DNA from: Rhodoplanes sp963724735 | GTDB taxonomy: Bacteria > Pseudomonadota > Alphaproteobacteria > Rhizobiales > Xanthobacteraceae | Length of the DNA stretch: 64,000 nucleotides | Reading direction: 5' to 3' | NCBI GenBank assembly: GCA_963724735.1 | Contig: CAVRVX010000016.1 | Location: 41,356 to 105,355, forward strand | Shown: piece after piece, positions 8,217 through 17,623 of the stretch | Numbering within the stretch: the stretch's first letter is position 1 | Layout of the letters: each line of letters opens with the position of its first letter | Position numbers and translations under genes: made by a program | Notes under the pieces: generated by a model | The model's input: the letters and a program-made list of their open reading frames with translations, nothing else | Told to the model about the DNA's origin: nothing | Databases searched by the model: none

Positions 8217-9440
8217 CTACGCAACCGCCTTCCCCGTTTCGATCGGAACCGGCTGATAGCCCTCCTCCGCGAGCGCCCGGCGGATTTCATCCGCATGCCA
8301 CCGGTCGCGCGTTTCGAGCGTGACGTCGAGCTTCGCCCCCTTCGCCGGCACGTCGAGGAACAGCCGGTGATGATCAACCTCGAGGATATTGCCGCCGAGT
8401 TTGCCTAAAAGGGTTGCAATCGCCCCAAGCACGCCCGGCCGATCGCTGATGGTCAGCCGGAACGAGACGATCCGATCATCGCGCTCGAGCTCTCGCACCA
8501 TGATCGACGCAAGGATGCGCGGATCGATATTGCCGCCGCAGAGGATGAGCCCGACGCGCCTGCCGGCGAACCACTCGGGCGCGGCGAGCATGGCTGCGAG
8601 CCCGGCCGCCCCCGCTCCTTCCGCCATGGTTTTTTGCAGCGTCAAATACGCATTAACCGCCCGCTCGAGCTGAGCCTCGTCGACCAGGACGATCTCGCTG
8701 ACCAGCTCGCGAATGATCGGCAATGTGAGGCGGCCGACATTCTTCACCGCGATGCCCTCGGCGAGGGTCGCCCCGCCCACGGAGCGGCTTTCGCCGGTGA
8801 TCGCATTGCGCATGGCGGGATAAAGCGCGGCCTCCACACCGATCACCTCGATCGCGGGATTGACGGCGCGCGCCGCGATGGCGTTTCCGGAGATCAGGCC
8901 GCCGCCGCCGATCGGGACGACCAGCACGTCGAGGTCCGGGTTATCCTCAAGCATTTCCAATGCGATCGTGCCCTGCCCGGCAATGATATACGGGTCGTCA
9001 TAGGGGTGGACCCAGGCCAAGCCCTGTTCCGCCGCGATCGCTTCGGTGCGGCCCTGCGCCTCGCTCAGATTTTCGCCATCGAGCACGACGGTTGCGCCAT
9101 AGGCCCGCGTCGCGGCGATCTTCACAACCGGCGTCGTCACCGGCATCACGATGGTGGCCGGAATACCAAGACGCGCGGCATGGTAGGCGACCGCTTGGGC
9201 GTGATTGCCGGCGGACATCGCGATCACGCCGCGCCGGCATTCCGCTTCGGAGAGGGCGGCAAGCTTGATGAAGGCGCCCCTATCCTTAAACGAGTTGGTG
9301 ACCTGCAGGTTTTCGTATTTGACGTAGACGTCGGCCCCGGTCAGGGCGGAGAGTTTCGGCGCCGGCAGCATCGGCGTCGCGATCACCTGGCCCGCGAGCG
9401 CGCGGCGTGCGGCTTCGATAGCGGCGAAGGTTACGGTCAC
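8217..9440 (-). CDS. ilvA: Threonine dehydratase (threonine ammonia-lyase) with ACT domain
   Basis: The 407-residue protein is a PLP fold-type II enzyme that deaminates threonine to 2-oxobutanoate. The PLP lysine is K52 in NSFKDRGA, and the phosphate-binding loop is PIGGGGLISG. A C-terminal ACT domain (about residues 330-400, RLTISDRPGVLGAIATLL) indicates amino-acid control. The length and single ACT domain fit the shorter TdcB-like or alphaproteobacterial IlvA form rather than the two-ACT biosynthetic enzyme. It stands alone between convergent and divergent neighbours. The role in isoleucine synthesis versus catabolism is not decided by the sequence. Confidence 0.9.
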   Translation of the reverse strand: MTVTFAAIEAARRALAGQVIATPMLPAPKLSALTGADVYVKYENLQVTNSFKDRGAFIKLAALSEAECRRGVIAMSAGNHAQAVAYHAARLGIPATIVMPVTTPVVKIAATRAYGATVVLDGENLSEAQGRTEAIAAEQGLAWVHPYDDPYIIAGQGTIALEMLEDNPDLDVLVVPIGGGGLISGNAIAARAVNPAIEVIGVEAALYPAMRNAITGESRSVGGATLAEGIAVKNVGRLTLPIIRELVSEIVLVDEAQLERAVNAYLTLQKTMAEGAGAAGLAAMLAAPEWFAGRRVGLILCGGNIDPRILASIMVRELERDDRIVSFRLTISDRPGVLGAIATLLGKLGGNILEVDHHRLFLDVPAKGAKLDVTLETRDRWHADEIRRALAEEGYQPVPIETGKAVA

Positions 9441-9602
9441 GACCGGCTCCGGTTAAAAAACGAAATACGACAGGCATGCGCCTTGCCTGCGCCAAATCCA
9501 TCGCTTATCCCTGTGCGGTGCAGCGTGGGCCGGCCCGAAGCTAACCTATCGGGGCCAGGGCTGATCGGCGCGGCCCGACGCCAACGCGCATGCGGCACCG
9601 GA

Positions 9603-10160
9603 ATGAACGGAATGACCTCTATGGCGGACGACGAATCCAGGCGTCTCGGCGACGCGTTCGCGGACAGGCCGCATGTCTTCGACCCGGCCCTGAACCCGGA
9701 GCTTTTCGAGGGCGTTCTCGCGCGGCGGGTGATCGCCTTTGTGATCGACGTGATCGTCATCGGAGTGCCTGTCGTACTCGCCGCCATCTTCATCTTTCTG
9801 TTTGGGATCGTGACGCTCGGAGTTGGCTGGTTGCTGTACTGGGTCTTGAGCCCGGCGTCGATCGTCTGGGCGGTTTTTTACTACGGGTTGACGCTGGGCG
9901 GGCCACGTTCGGCGACCATTGGGATGCGGATAGTCGATATCGAGATGCGCACGTGGTACGGCGCGCCGTCCTACTTCGTGCTAGGGGCCGTGCAAGCGAT
10001 TCTGTTCTGGATTTCGATCTCCGCCTTGACGCCGCTCGTTCTGCTCGTGTGCTTTTTCAATCACCGCCGCCGGCTCCTTCATGATATCGTCCTCGGAACC
10101 ATCATCATCAACAATGAACAACGCGCCCAGCGGCTCCGCGACCTCGGCCCCTATCGTTGA
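9603..10160 (+). CDS. RDD family membrane protein
   Basis: This protein of about 185 residues has the RDD layout: a first membrane helix after VLARRVIAFVIDVIVIG, a second region with FYYGLTLGGPRSATIGMRI, and a third helix before CFFNHRRRLLHDIVLGTIII. The family is named for conserved Arg and Asp residues in the membrane segments; its function is poorly known, with proposed transport or stress roles. ATG codons at 9603, 9612 and 9621 are all in frame; the choice between them is uncertain. Sequence upstream of 9603 in this frame is antisense to ilvA and is not part of the gene. Confidence 0.8.
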   Translation: MNGMTSMADDESRRLGDAFADRPHVFDPALNPELFEGVLARRVIAFVIDVIVIGVPVVLAAIFIFLFGIVTLGVGWLLYWVLSPASIVWAVFYYGLTLGGPRSATIGMRIVDIEMRTWYGAPSYFVLGAVQAILFWISISALTPLVLLVCFFNHRRRLLHDIVLGTIIINNEQRAQRLRDLGPYR

Positions 10161-10244
10161 ACAGGACATGTCAATCGGCGCAAGATTCCGCAGCGCAAAT
10201 AGTTCGGAGCGAACCCCGCCCGGCGGATCGGCGGAGCCGCCAGC

Positions 10245-10976
10245 ATGACACGGCACTCGCGCGACACGCCGCAATTCTATCTGACCGCACCATCCTCCTG
10301 CCCCTACCTTCCCGGCCGTCAGGAACGCAAGGTCTTCACCCATCTGGTCGGCGATCGCGCCGGCGACCTCAACGATCTTTTGACACAAGGCGGATTCCGC
10401 CGCAGCCAGTCGATCGCTTACCGGCCGGCCTGCGAAAATTGCCGCGCCTGCGTCTCGGTGCGCGTGCTGGTTGACGAGTTCCGCCCGACTCGCAGTTTGC
10501 GGCGCGTGCGCCAGCGCAACGCCGATGTGTTCGGTGAAATGCGCGTTGCGACCCCGACCTCGGAGCAATATGGCGTGTTCCGCGCCTATCTCGACGCACG
10601 TCACCAGGACGGCGGCATGGCCGACATGACGGTCCTCGACTATGCCATGATGATCGAGGACAGCCATGTAAACACGCGCCTCGTCGAGTATCGACGGCGT
10701 AGCGACGAGGGGCGCGGCGATCTGCTCGCGGTCGCGCTCACCGACGTCCTAAAGGACGGGCTGTCGATGGTCTACTCGTTCTTCGAGCCTGACGAGAGCC
10801 AACGTTCGCTCGGAACCCTGATGATTCTCGACCATATCGCGCGGGCCAAGCGATTGGGGCTGGCCTACGTGTACCTCGGCTATTGGGTGCACGGCTCGCG
10901 CAAGATGGACTACAAGGCGCGATTCCTGCCGCAGGAGCGGCTTGGACCCGACGGCTGGACACGGGTCGAACCCTAG
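10245..10976 (+). CDS. bpt: Aspartate/glutamate leucyltransferase (N-end rule transferase Bpt)
   Basis: The 243-residue protein transfers leucine from Leu-tRNA to proteins with N-terminal Asp or Glu, marking them for ClpS/ClpAP degradation. It shows the family hallmarks: the N-terminal CPYLPGRQERKVFTHL, the cysteine-containing YRPACENCRACVSVRV, and the GNAT-like core with YSFFEPD, LGYWVHGS and MDYKARFLPQE. The length is typical. It starts 84 bases after the RDD gene on the same strand. Confidence 0.92.
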   Translation: MTRHSRDTPQFYLTAPSSCPYLPGRQERKVFTHLVGDRAGDLNDLLTQGGFRRSQSIAYRPACENCRACVSVRVLVDEFRPTRSLRRVRQRNADVFGEMRVATPTSEQYGVFRAYLDARHQDGGMADMTVLDYAMMIEDSHVNTRLVEYRRRSDEGRGDLLAVALTDVLKDGLSMVYSFFEPDESQRSLGTLMILDHIARAKRLGLAYVYLGYWVHGSRKMDYKARFLPQERLGPDGWTRVEP

Positions 10977-11093
10977 GCCCGCGCAGCGGAAGACGCGCCT
11001 GTTTGGCGTCCCGTGGGCGACGGAAGCAGCGCGGCGCGCATGGCTGGTCAACCGGCCGTGCGCGGGCTATCGCCTTGTTTGGAGCAAGCCCGC

Positions 11094-11711
11094 ATGACCG
11101 ATCTTCGACGCCCCCATGCCGAGCCGTTGCGACGGCGCTGGTGCGCGAGGCGGGCCCTCGGGATCGGTTTGATTGCGGCTGTGTTTCCGCATGGGTCGGA
11201 TGTGTTCGCCCAAACCGGAGCGCCGCCAAAGCTCAACACCAACCAGAGCTATATCGAGGACCTCACGCGGCCGACCGTGCTCGCGATCGACGATCCAATG
11301 GCGGTCTTTGCGTTTGTCTTCAACAGCCTGCCGGATCGGGTGAAAGTCTATCCGACGGAAAATTATTACTACTTCACTTTCATCCATCGCGGCGTGCCTT
11401 ACAACGGCAATCTCCGCCTTGACGCGAGCGATCGCGACGAAGGCAAGTTGCATTTTGCCTATTCCGAGGACATGGCGGAGTGGCGGCGCGAGACACCCCT
11501 CACCTACCGCCTACTCGACGCCTCGCAAGGGGTCTCGGTCGAGAAGGTCGAGCGCTTTCTCTACCGTGTCGCCTATGCGGGACGCAGCGTCCTGTTCGCG
11601 CTCAATGATCTTTCGCTGGTGAAGCCGCCCGCCGACGCGCTCGGCGCGGACGAGATCTTCGTCGGTCCGATTGCCGACGAGTTGGGAATTCGATTTTTCG
11701 TTACTGGCTAG
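11094..11711 (+). pseudogene. Secreted hypothetical protein, 5' fragment split by IS66
   Basis: The gene begins at the ATG after a GGAG site and encodes a Tat-like or Sec signal (RRRWCARRALGIGLIAAV) and a mature part with NYYYFTFIHRGVPYNGNLRL. It reads through to ADELGIRFF, then enters the IS element and stops within a few codons. The rest of the protein resumes at 13226 in the same frame. Joining 11094-11692 to 13226-13763 gives exactly 379 codons, so the original was a 378-residue exported protein. Its function is not known. Confidence 0.75.
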
Positions 11712-13225
11712 GTTGCCTAGCTGGCTCATGAAAGACGCAGGGATTTCGCCAAGTTTGCTGGGTCGCAGGTCAGGGCATCGATGACGTTCCAGCCCTGCTT
11801 CTTGGCGGTCGAGAAGAGGGATCGGATGAGCGCGAAGTCCATCGCGCCTTCGACCGAGCGAAAGCCGCCGGAGATTTTCTGCCGGAGCTTCATCATGCGC
11901 CCGTCGCGCTCGGCTTGATTGTTGGTGAAGGGCACCTTCGGATCGTGAAGAAAGCGCAACGTGTCCTGTTTGCGCGTTGCGAGGCGCAAGAGGAGATTGT
12001 GTCCGGTTCGGCGAGGCACACGGCCGCGCCGTTTTCCGCCTCCCTTCACGGGTTGGGCCAGTGGCGCATGGGCCTCGTGGAATGCCAGCCCTTCGGCGAT
12101 AATGGCGTCGTAACAGCGCTCGATCAGTGCGATCAGAGACGGCTTCAGCGGCACGCCTCGATCGCGTGCGAGGTTCGCCGCGTGACAGGCGCGCCGCAGT
12201 ACCCGCTGCATTTTGCGCGCCCAGTCTTCTTTCTCGATTTCGACGAGAGCCTTCAGTTCGCGCAAGTGATGGGCGTTGCACAAGGCGTGCAGCACGCCCG
12301 GCATCGTGTAATAGGGCTTCCAGTGATCGTGGACGACGATGCCGGCGACATTCATCAAGAGGCTGCCGCGCTTGGCGCAGACGCGATAGAAGGTCAGCAG
12401 CGCGGTGGAGGCGATATGCAGCCATTGTGTTCTGCCGCCAATCCGAAAGCCGGTTTCATCCATGTGCTTGACCGGCGCCGCTGCGACATGGACTCGCACG
12501 ACATCGGCGAAGCCTTGGAAGCGCCGGGCACAGTCCTGGCTGATCCGGGCGATGGTCGCGGTCACCAGCTTCACCCCGAGGAGATCGGCCAACAACTCGA
12601 CCAGACGCTTCTCGGGCAACAACTGGTAGTGCAGGAGATAGAGCACGAAAGCGCCGATCCGCGTGCCGTATTGCACGGGTGCATTGACGCCATCTGGAAA
12701 CGCCGCCCGCGTCTTCGCGCCGCAGGCGGGGCATCGGCAATCGTGTGCACGATGTTCGGTGACGACGAGAGGCTCCGGCTCGGGCAGATCGAACACCTGC
12801 CGGGCGCTGTGGCCGACGCTCGTGTCCGGATCGAGGCCCGCGCCGCACCCAGAGCAGGCCGACGGGTAATGATCGACGACATCATCGGGATCAGCGACCT
12901 GCCGCAGGGTCTCGCCTTTGTGACCCTTCTGCCCGCCCGGCTTCTTGGCAGAACGTTCCCGCAGGCTCGTCACCCGCGCCGGCTTCTTCAGCCCATCGCT
13001 CGACGGAGGCTTGCCGCTGTTCGAACTGTTCAATCCGAGCTGGCGCTCGAGTTCGGCAATCCGCGCCTTCAGAGATTCATTCTCGGCCCTCAGCGCCGCT
13101 ATCAGCGCGATCAGGTTTTCCGTGCACGGCACGCTCGGCGTTTCGCGAATCATCCGATTCTTGAATCGGAAACCGCCTACGCAGTCGAGGAAAATCTATC
13201 GCTGTCGCCCAACCTGGGTAGTTAC
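11700..13225 (-). mobile_element. IS66-family insertion sequence (tnpC only), copy 1
   Basis: The 1526-base element has imperfect terminal inverted repeats beginning GTTACTGGCTAGGTTG and, from the other end, GTAACTACCCAGGTTG. The target repeat is ATTTTTC on the left and ATTTTTTC on the right; IS66 elements normally make 8 bp, so one T has probably been lost. It encodes a single transposase and lacks tnpA and tnpB, like the ISBst12 branch. A second copy lies at 48711-51691. Confidence 0.88.
11726..13153 (-). CDS. tnpC: IS66 family transposase (TnpC)
   Basis: The 475-residue protein has an N-terminal leucine-zipper-like helix (ALRAENESLKARIAELERQL), the family motif NSSNSGKPPSSDGLKKP, and a basic GGQKGHKGE stretch. 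Paired CxxC motifs (CSGCG, CPACG) suggest zinc binding. The DDE core has aspartates in HMDETGFR and VHDHWKPYY and the glutamate in FTNNQAERDGRMMK. It is undisrupted here and nearly identical to the first 450 residues of copy 2. The other frames across this region are shadows. Confidence 0.93.
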   Translation of the reverse strand: MIRETPSVPCTENLIALIAALRAENESLKARIAELERQLGLNSSNSGKPPSSDGLKKPARVTSLRERSAKKPGGQKGHKGETLRQVADPDDVVDHYPSACSGCGAGLDPDTSVGHSARQVFDLPEPEPLVVTEHRAHDCRCPACGAKTRAAFPDGVNAPVQYGTRIGAFVLYLLHYQLLPEKRLVELLADLLGVKLVTATIARISQDCARRFQGFADVVRVHVAAAPVKHMDETGFRIGGRTQWLHIASTALLTFYRVCAKRGSLLMNVAGIVVHDHWKPYYTMPGVLHALCNAHHLRELKALVEIEKEDWARKMQRVLRRACHAANLARDRGVPLKPSLIALIERCYDAIIAEGLAFHEAHAPLAQPVKGGGKRRGRVPRRTGHNLLLRLATRKQDTLRFLHDPKVPFTNNQAERDGRMMKLRQKISGGFRSVEGAMDFALIRSLFSTAKKQGWNVIDALTCDPANLAKSLRLS

Positions 13226-13763
13226 ATTTTTTCTCATCTTCAATACGCGGCTGAAGGTCTTTCTGTATCTCCTGGACGAGATGGCGGACGTGCCTGACGC
13301 GTTCGAATCCATGCCGCGCACCGACCGCATCCTGGTCGGCAAACGCACAGGCTACGCCTTCTATCGCGATCGCCGGCTGCCGCGAAAAATCCTGATCGGC
13401 GCCGCCTTGATCAATTCGCGGCTGAACAACTATTTCGACGGGCCGTTCGATCAGTTGCCGGATAATTTCATTGAAGGCGAAGCCTTTCGCGACATGCTGC
13501 TGAAAGCGGAGCCGAGCCTGAAGGGCAAGATCGATCGTTTCGGCGGATCGCCCGACGGCGCGCAGCGCCATATGATCGCGCCTTATTACTATTACGGGGA
13601 CGTCGAAGAGCTGATGGCGTTCGACCGTTGCGCCGCGGACGCGCGGATTCCGGCGACGGATTACGACGCCTGCTTCGTCGCCGACGAAAAGAGCCAGTAC
13701 CGCTTCAAGCTGGCACCACTCGCGTTCAAGAAGAACGGGCGCGCGAAGGAGCCGCTGCGCTGA
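13226..13763 (+). pseudogene. Secreted hypothetical protein, 3' fragment split by IS66
   Basis: This continues the protein whose 5' part ends at 11692. The frame resumes as IFNTRLKVFLYLLDEM and includes RTDRILVGKRTGYAFYRDRR, NNYFDGPFDQLPDNFIEGE and DRFGGSPDGAQRHMIAPYYY. The family is a conserved but uncharacterised exported protein in Hyphomicrobiales. Apart from the insertion, no other lesion is seen. Confidence 0.75.
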
Positions 13764-13817
13764 GGGTCGCTCTTCTCGACCGCTTCGCCGATCGATAACA
13801 ACGCGCTGCCTTGAAAT

Positions 13818-13855
13818 AAAAGGAGCCGGCGCGCCCCGAGGCGGCCGGCCCTTTT
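13818..13855. terminator. Bidirectional terminator between convergent genes
   Basis: The stem AAAAGG-A-GCCGGC pairs with GCCGGC-CCTTTT around a 13-base loop. A-rich and T-rich flanks fit termination of both the plus-strand gene ending at 13763 and the minus-strand gene ending at 13879. Confidence 0.55.
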
Positions 13856-13878
13856 CTCCGCAAGTCGGCGGCGTTGCG

Positions 13879-14139
13879 TTACCAGCACACGCGCCAGCAG
13901 CGCCATGGATTGCAGCGAACGCGGCATCCGCCCCAGCCGCCGCTGCCCCAGCGCCAGTGGCTGCGGCGCCATCCATGTCCCCCGCTGCCCCAGCGCCAGT
14001 GTTGCACCTGAACCAGCGGATTGGCCTGCGCCGCCGCGTCCAGAACCGCAGCGCCGCCTGCAGGCGCCGCCGACGCGCCTGTCATTCCGCCGAGCGCAGT
14101 CCCGGCCGCCATAGCCACACCAAGAAACGCACCACGCAT
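13879..14139 (-). CDS. Small secreted Gly/Trp/Arg-rich protein
   Basis: This 86-residue protein has a signal peptide (MRGAFLGVAMAAGTALGG, cleavage near GASAAPA) and a short mature chain dominated by W, G, R and C. The unit HWRWGSGGHGWRRS/HWRWGSGGWGG is nearly duplicated, and the end is a cysteine-tryptophan stretch (CNPWRCWRVCW). A GGGAGAA site before the ATG at 14139 supports this start over longer frames. Similar tiny aromatic-rich exported proteins occur at 25156 and 25844. No function is assigned. Confidence 0.65.
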   Translation of the reverse strand: MRGAFLGVAMAAGTALGGMTGASAAPAGGAAVLDAAAQANPLVQVQHWRWGSGGHGWRRSHWRWGSGGWGGCRVRCNPWRCWRVCW

Positions 14140-14425
14140 TGTCTTCTCCCTCGTTGTCATCATACGGCTGCGCCCATCGCACGCGCTTTGTCCCGTTGCG
14201 GGTTTGATCGTCGGGTCGCCACGCCTCAATCCGGTCGGCCGTCCTTGGTCAATAATCGGCCAAACGATTAATTGCCTCAAACCAGCTTTCGCTCTCCGGC
14301 GCGATGCAAGTCACATCGACGCGCAGAATAACTGACAAATCCCAGCAGGATTATGGACGGACGGACCGTTCATCCGTCATTCATCGGGAAAGCAAAGCGA
14401 CGCCGCCGACGCGCGCGCAACGTTG
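14140..14425. other. Intergenic region, no gene seen
   Basis: This lies between the end of the RND pump gene and the start of the small secreted protein gene. Only short overlapping frames are present. It probably holds the promoter for the gene starting at 14139. Confidence 0.4.
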
Positions 14426-17400
14426 CTATTCAGCCGCGATCGCGGGCCGCTCGCGCGGACGCACCTCTTCGAGCTGCGGCTCGAGGCGGCGCCGCAGCCG
14501 CCGGTCGAACCGATCGAGATAGATGTAGACGACGGGCGTAATGTAGAGCGTCAGCAATTGTGAAAAGATGAGACCACCTACGACCGCGACGCCAAGCGGC
14601 TGACGCAATTCCGCCCCGGCGCCGGCGCCGAGCGCGACCGGCAGGGCGCCGAATATCGCCGCGAACGTGGTCATCATGATCGGGCGAAAACGCAACAGGC
14701 ATGCTTCGCGGATCGCCGGTTCCGCAGCGAGGCCGACACGTCGCCGCTCGATCGCGAAATCGATCATCATGATCGCGTTCTTCTTGACGATGCCGACCAG
14801 CATGACGATGCCGATCATTGCGATCACCGACAGGTCCATGCGGAACGCCATGAGCGTGAGCAGCGCGCCGACGCCGGCCGAAGGCAGACCGGAGATGATC
14901 GTGATCGGATGAACGAAACTCTCATAGAGAATGCCGAGCACGACATAGGCGGCGAACACGGCCGCAAGGACGAGCACGCCCTGCCCGCGGAGCGAATCCT
15001 GGAACACCTGGGCCGAGCCCTCGAACCCGGTCACGATCGAAGCGGGCAAATTCATTTCACGCTCGATCTGTCCGATGGCGTCGACCGCCTGGCCGAGCGA
15101 GAAGCCGGGCGCGAGATTGAAAGAAATCGTCACCGACGGCTGTTGGCCCTGATGACTGATTTGCAGCGGCCCGACCGTCGGCACGATCTTGGTCACCGCG
15201 GAGAGCGGAACGACCGGCCCGGTGGGCGTGGTCGCGCCGGTCACGCCGGAGCCCGGAGCAATCGCGCCGGCCACCGCCGCGCCCGCCCCGCTCGATCCAG
15301 TCTTCAGGAAGATCTTGGACAGCGCCGTCGGATCGGCCTGGAACTCGGGCAGGCTTTCCAGGATCACCTCATAGTCGTTCGACGGCGTATAGATGGTCGC
15401 GACCTGGCGCGTGCCGAACGCGTTGAACAATTCCTGGCGGACCTGATCGACCGAGATCCCATAGGCCGCGGCGCGTTCGCGATCGATTTCGACCGTCATC
15501 TGCGGATTGCTGATGTACAGGTCGCTGCCGACGTCGCGCAGCCCGTCGATTCGCGCGACCCGCTCGCGCAAGAGGGGAGCGATCCGGTACAGCGCGTCGG
15601 TGTCGCTGGAGCGCAGCGTGTACTGGTACTCCCCCTTCGTCATGCGGCCGGTGATGTTGAGATTCTGCACGTTCTGGAAATACACGGCCATGCCGATGAC
15701 GCTCGCGTTCTTCTGACGAAGACGCTGAATGACCGCCGTCGAGGACTCGCGCTCGTCCTTCGGCTTGAGCGCGATGAACATGCGTCCGTTGTTGGTCGTG
15801 GCGTTCGGTCCTCCCGAGCCGACCGTCGAGTTGACGTAGATGATGGCGGGATCCGCGCGCACGATCTCGGCGATCTCGCGCTGGCGTTCCGTCATCGCCT
15901 TGAACGAGATGTCCGCCGGTCCTTCCACCGTCGCGGCGATGAATCCGGTGTCCTCGGTCGGGAAGAAGCCCTTGGGAATGATGATGTAAAGCCAGATCGT
16001 GCCCGCCATCGTGGCGATGGTCACGACCAACATCGCGAGCTTGTGGCGGAGTACGCGGTCGAGCGTCCACTCATAGGCGCGCAGCATCGCGTTGAAACAA
16101 CGCTCGAACAGCCGCAGCGCCAGGACCTGCTTTGCGTCGTGGCGCTCGCTGCGCAAAAGGCGCGCGCACAACATCGGCGTCAGCGTCAGCGAGACGAAGC
16201 CGGAAATAAGGATTGCGACCGAGATCGTCACGGCGAATTCGCGGAACACCCGGCCGACCAGCCCGCCCATCAGGAGGACCGGGATGAAGACGGCAATGAG
16301 CGACAGCGTAATCGAGATGATGGTGAAGCCGATCTCGCGGGCGCCCTTGAGGGCGGCCTCGAAGGGCCGCATGCCGGCCTCGATATGGCGCACGATGTTT
16401 TCGAGCATGACAATGGCGTCGTCGACCACGAAGCCGACCGACAGCGTGAGCGCCAGCATCGTCATGTTGTTGATGGAGAAGCCGAGCGCATACATCGCCG
16501 CGAACGTGCCGATCAGCGAAACCGGCACGGCGAGCCCGGGAATGATGGTCGCCGGCAGCTTGCGCAGGAACAGAAAGATCACGAGGATGACCAGACTGAT
16601 GGCGATCCCCAGCGTACGCTGAACGTCGGCGACCGACTCGCGGATCGAGACCGACCGGTCCATCAGCACTTCCATGCGGATGGCGGCCGGCACCTGCGCG
16701 CGGTAGGCCGGGAGGGCCTCGCGCACCGCATCGACCACGGCGACGGTATTGGCCGACGGCTGGCGCTGGATCGCGAGCACGATCGCCCGCTCGTCGTTGA
16801 AGTAGCTCGCGATCTTATCGTTCTCGACGCTGTCGATGACGCGGGCGACGTCGCTCAGCTTAACGGGAGCGCCGTTGCGGTAGGCGATGACGACGTCGCG
16901 GTATTCGGAGGCGCGCGACATCGCCGCCGTCGCGGTCAGCGTCACGTTCTGCCGATCGCCGGTGATCGTGCCGACCGGCGTGTTGGAATTGGTCTTGGAT
17001 ACGATGCCGCGGATGTCTTCGAGCGAGATATTGCGGGCGGCGGCGGCGACCGGGTCGGCCTGCACGCGGACGGCGAAACGTTGCGCTCCGTAGACGAGCA
17101 CCTGGGCGACGCCCGGTATCTGCGAAATCTGCTGAGCGAGCGTGACCTCCGCGTAATCGTTCACCGTCGACAACGGCAAGGTCGGGGATACGAGGCTGAT
17201 ATAGAGGATGGGGAAGTCGCCCGGATTGACCTTCCGAAACGTGGGCGGCGTCGTCATCTCGACCGGCAGCCGGCGCTGCGCGACGGATAGCGCCGTCTGC
17301 ACGTCAAGCGCCGCCCCGTCGATATCGCGGTTGAGGTCGAACTGGACGATGATCTGCGTCGAGCCGAGCGAGGAACTCGACGTCATCGAACTCACGCCGG

Positions 17401-17623
17401 AAATGGTCGAGAGCTGGCGCTCGATCGGCGACGCCACGGAGGCCGCCATGGTCTCCGGGCTCGCGCCCGGCAATGTCGCCGTGATGGCGATGGTCGGGAA
17501 GTCGACCGTCGGCAGCGCGGCAACCGGAAGCAGCCGATAGGCGAAGAACCCGAACACGAGCATCGACGCCGTAATCAGCGTCGTCATCACCGGGCGGCGA
17601 ATGCAGGTTTCGGAGATGCTCAT
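14426..17623 (-). CDS. RND efflux transporter, inner-membrane pump (MdtB/MdtC-like)
   Basis: The 1065-residue protein is a full-length hydrophobe/amphiphile efflux pump of the AcrB superfamily, driven by proton influx. It starts MSISETCIRRPVMTTLITAS. The proton-relay aspartates are in VGFVVDDAIVMLEN and the relay lysine is in GIVKKNAIMMIDFA. Large periplasmic loops carry VNSTVGSGGPNATTNNGRMF and SDLYISNPQMTVEIDRERAA. It is translationally coupled to the upstream adaptor gene by an ATGA overlap. No outer-membrane TolC-like gene lies next to it. A long plus-strand frame over this gene is a shadow. Confidence 0.95.
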   Translation of the reverse strand: MSISETCIRRPVMTTLITASMLVFGFFAYRLLPVAALPTVDFPTIAITATLPGASPETMAASVASPIERQLSTISGVSSMTSSSSLGSTQIIVQFDLNRDIDGAALDVQTALSVAQRRLPVEMTTPPTFRKVNPGDFPILYISLVSPTLPLSTVNDYAEVTLAQQISQIPGVAQVLVYGAQRFAVRVQADPVAAAARNISLEDIRGIVSKTNSNTPVGTITGDRQNVTLTATAAMSRASEYRDVVIAYRNGAPVKLSDVARVIDSVENDKIASYFNDERAIVLAIQRQPSANTVAVVDAVREALPAYRAQVPAAIRMEVLMDRSVSIRESVADVQRTLGIAISLVILVIFLFLRKLPATIIPGLAVPVSLIGTFAAMYALGFSINNMTMLALTLSVGFVVDDAIVMLENIVRHIEAGMRPFEAALKGAREIGFTIISITLSLIAVFIPVLLMGGLVGRVFREFAVTISVAILISGFVSLTLTPMLCARLLRSERHDAKQVLALRLFERCFNAMLRAYEWTLDRVLRHKLAMLVVTIATMAGTIWLYIIIPKGFFPTEDTGFIAATVEGPADISFKAMTERQREIAEIVRADPAIIYVNSTVGSGGPNATTNNGRMFIALKPKDERESSTAVIQRLRQKNASVIGMAVYFQNVQNLNITGRMTKGEYQYTLRSSDTDALYRIAPLLRERVARIDGLRDVGSDLYISNPQMTVEIDRERAAAYGISVDQVRQELFNAFGTRQVATIYTPSNDYEVILESLPEFQADPTALSKIFLKTGSSGAGAAVAGAIAPGSGVTGATTPTGPVVPLSAVTKIVPTVGPLQISHQGQQPSVTISFNLAPGFSLGQAVDAIGQIEREMNLPASIVTGFEGSAQVFQDSLRGQGVLVLAAVFAAYVVLGILYESFVHPITIISGLPSAGVGALLTLMAFRMDLSVIAMIGIVMLVGIVKKNAIMMIDFAIERRRVGLAAEPAIREACLLRFRPIMMTTFAAIFGALPVALGAGAGAELRQPLGVAVVGGLIFSQLLTLYITPVVYIYLDRFDRRLRRRLEPQLEEVRPRERPAIAAE

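Noticed and set aside
8634..9602. Long N-terminal extension of the RDD protein frame
   Set aside because: This part is antisense to ilvA; RDD homology starts only after about 9603.
14909..17290. Plus-strand open frame of 793 codons
   Set aside because: It is antisense to the intact RND pump gene, is rich in Arg/His/Asp in the pattern of GC-rich shadow frames and has no recognisable domain.
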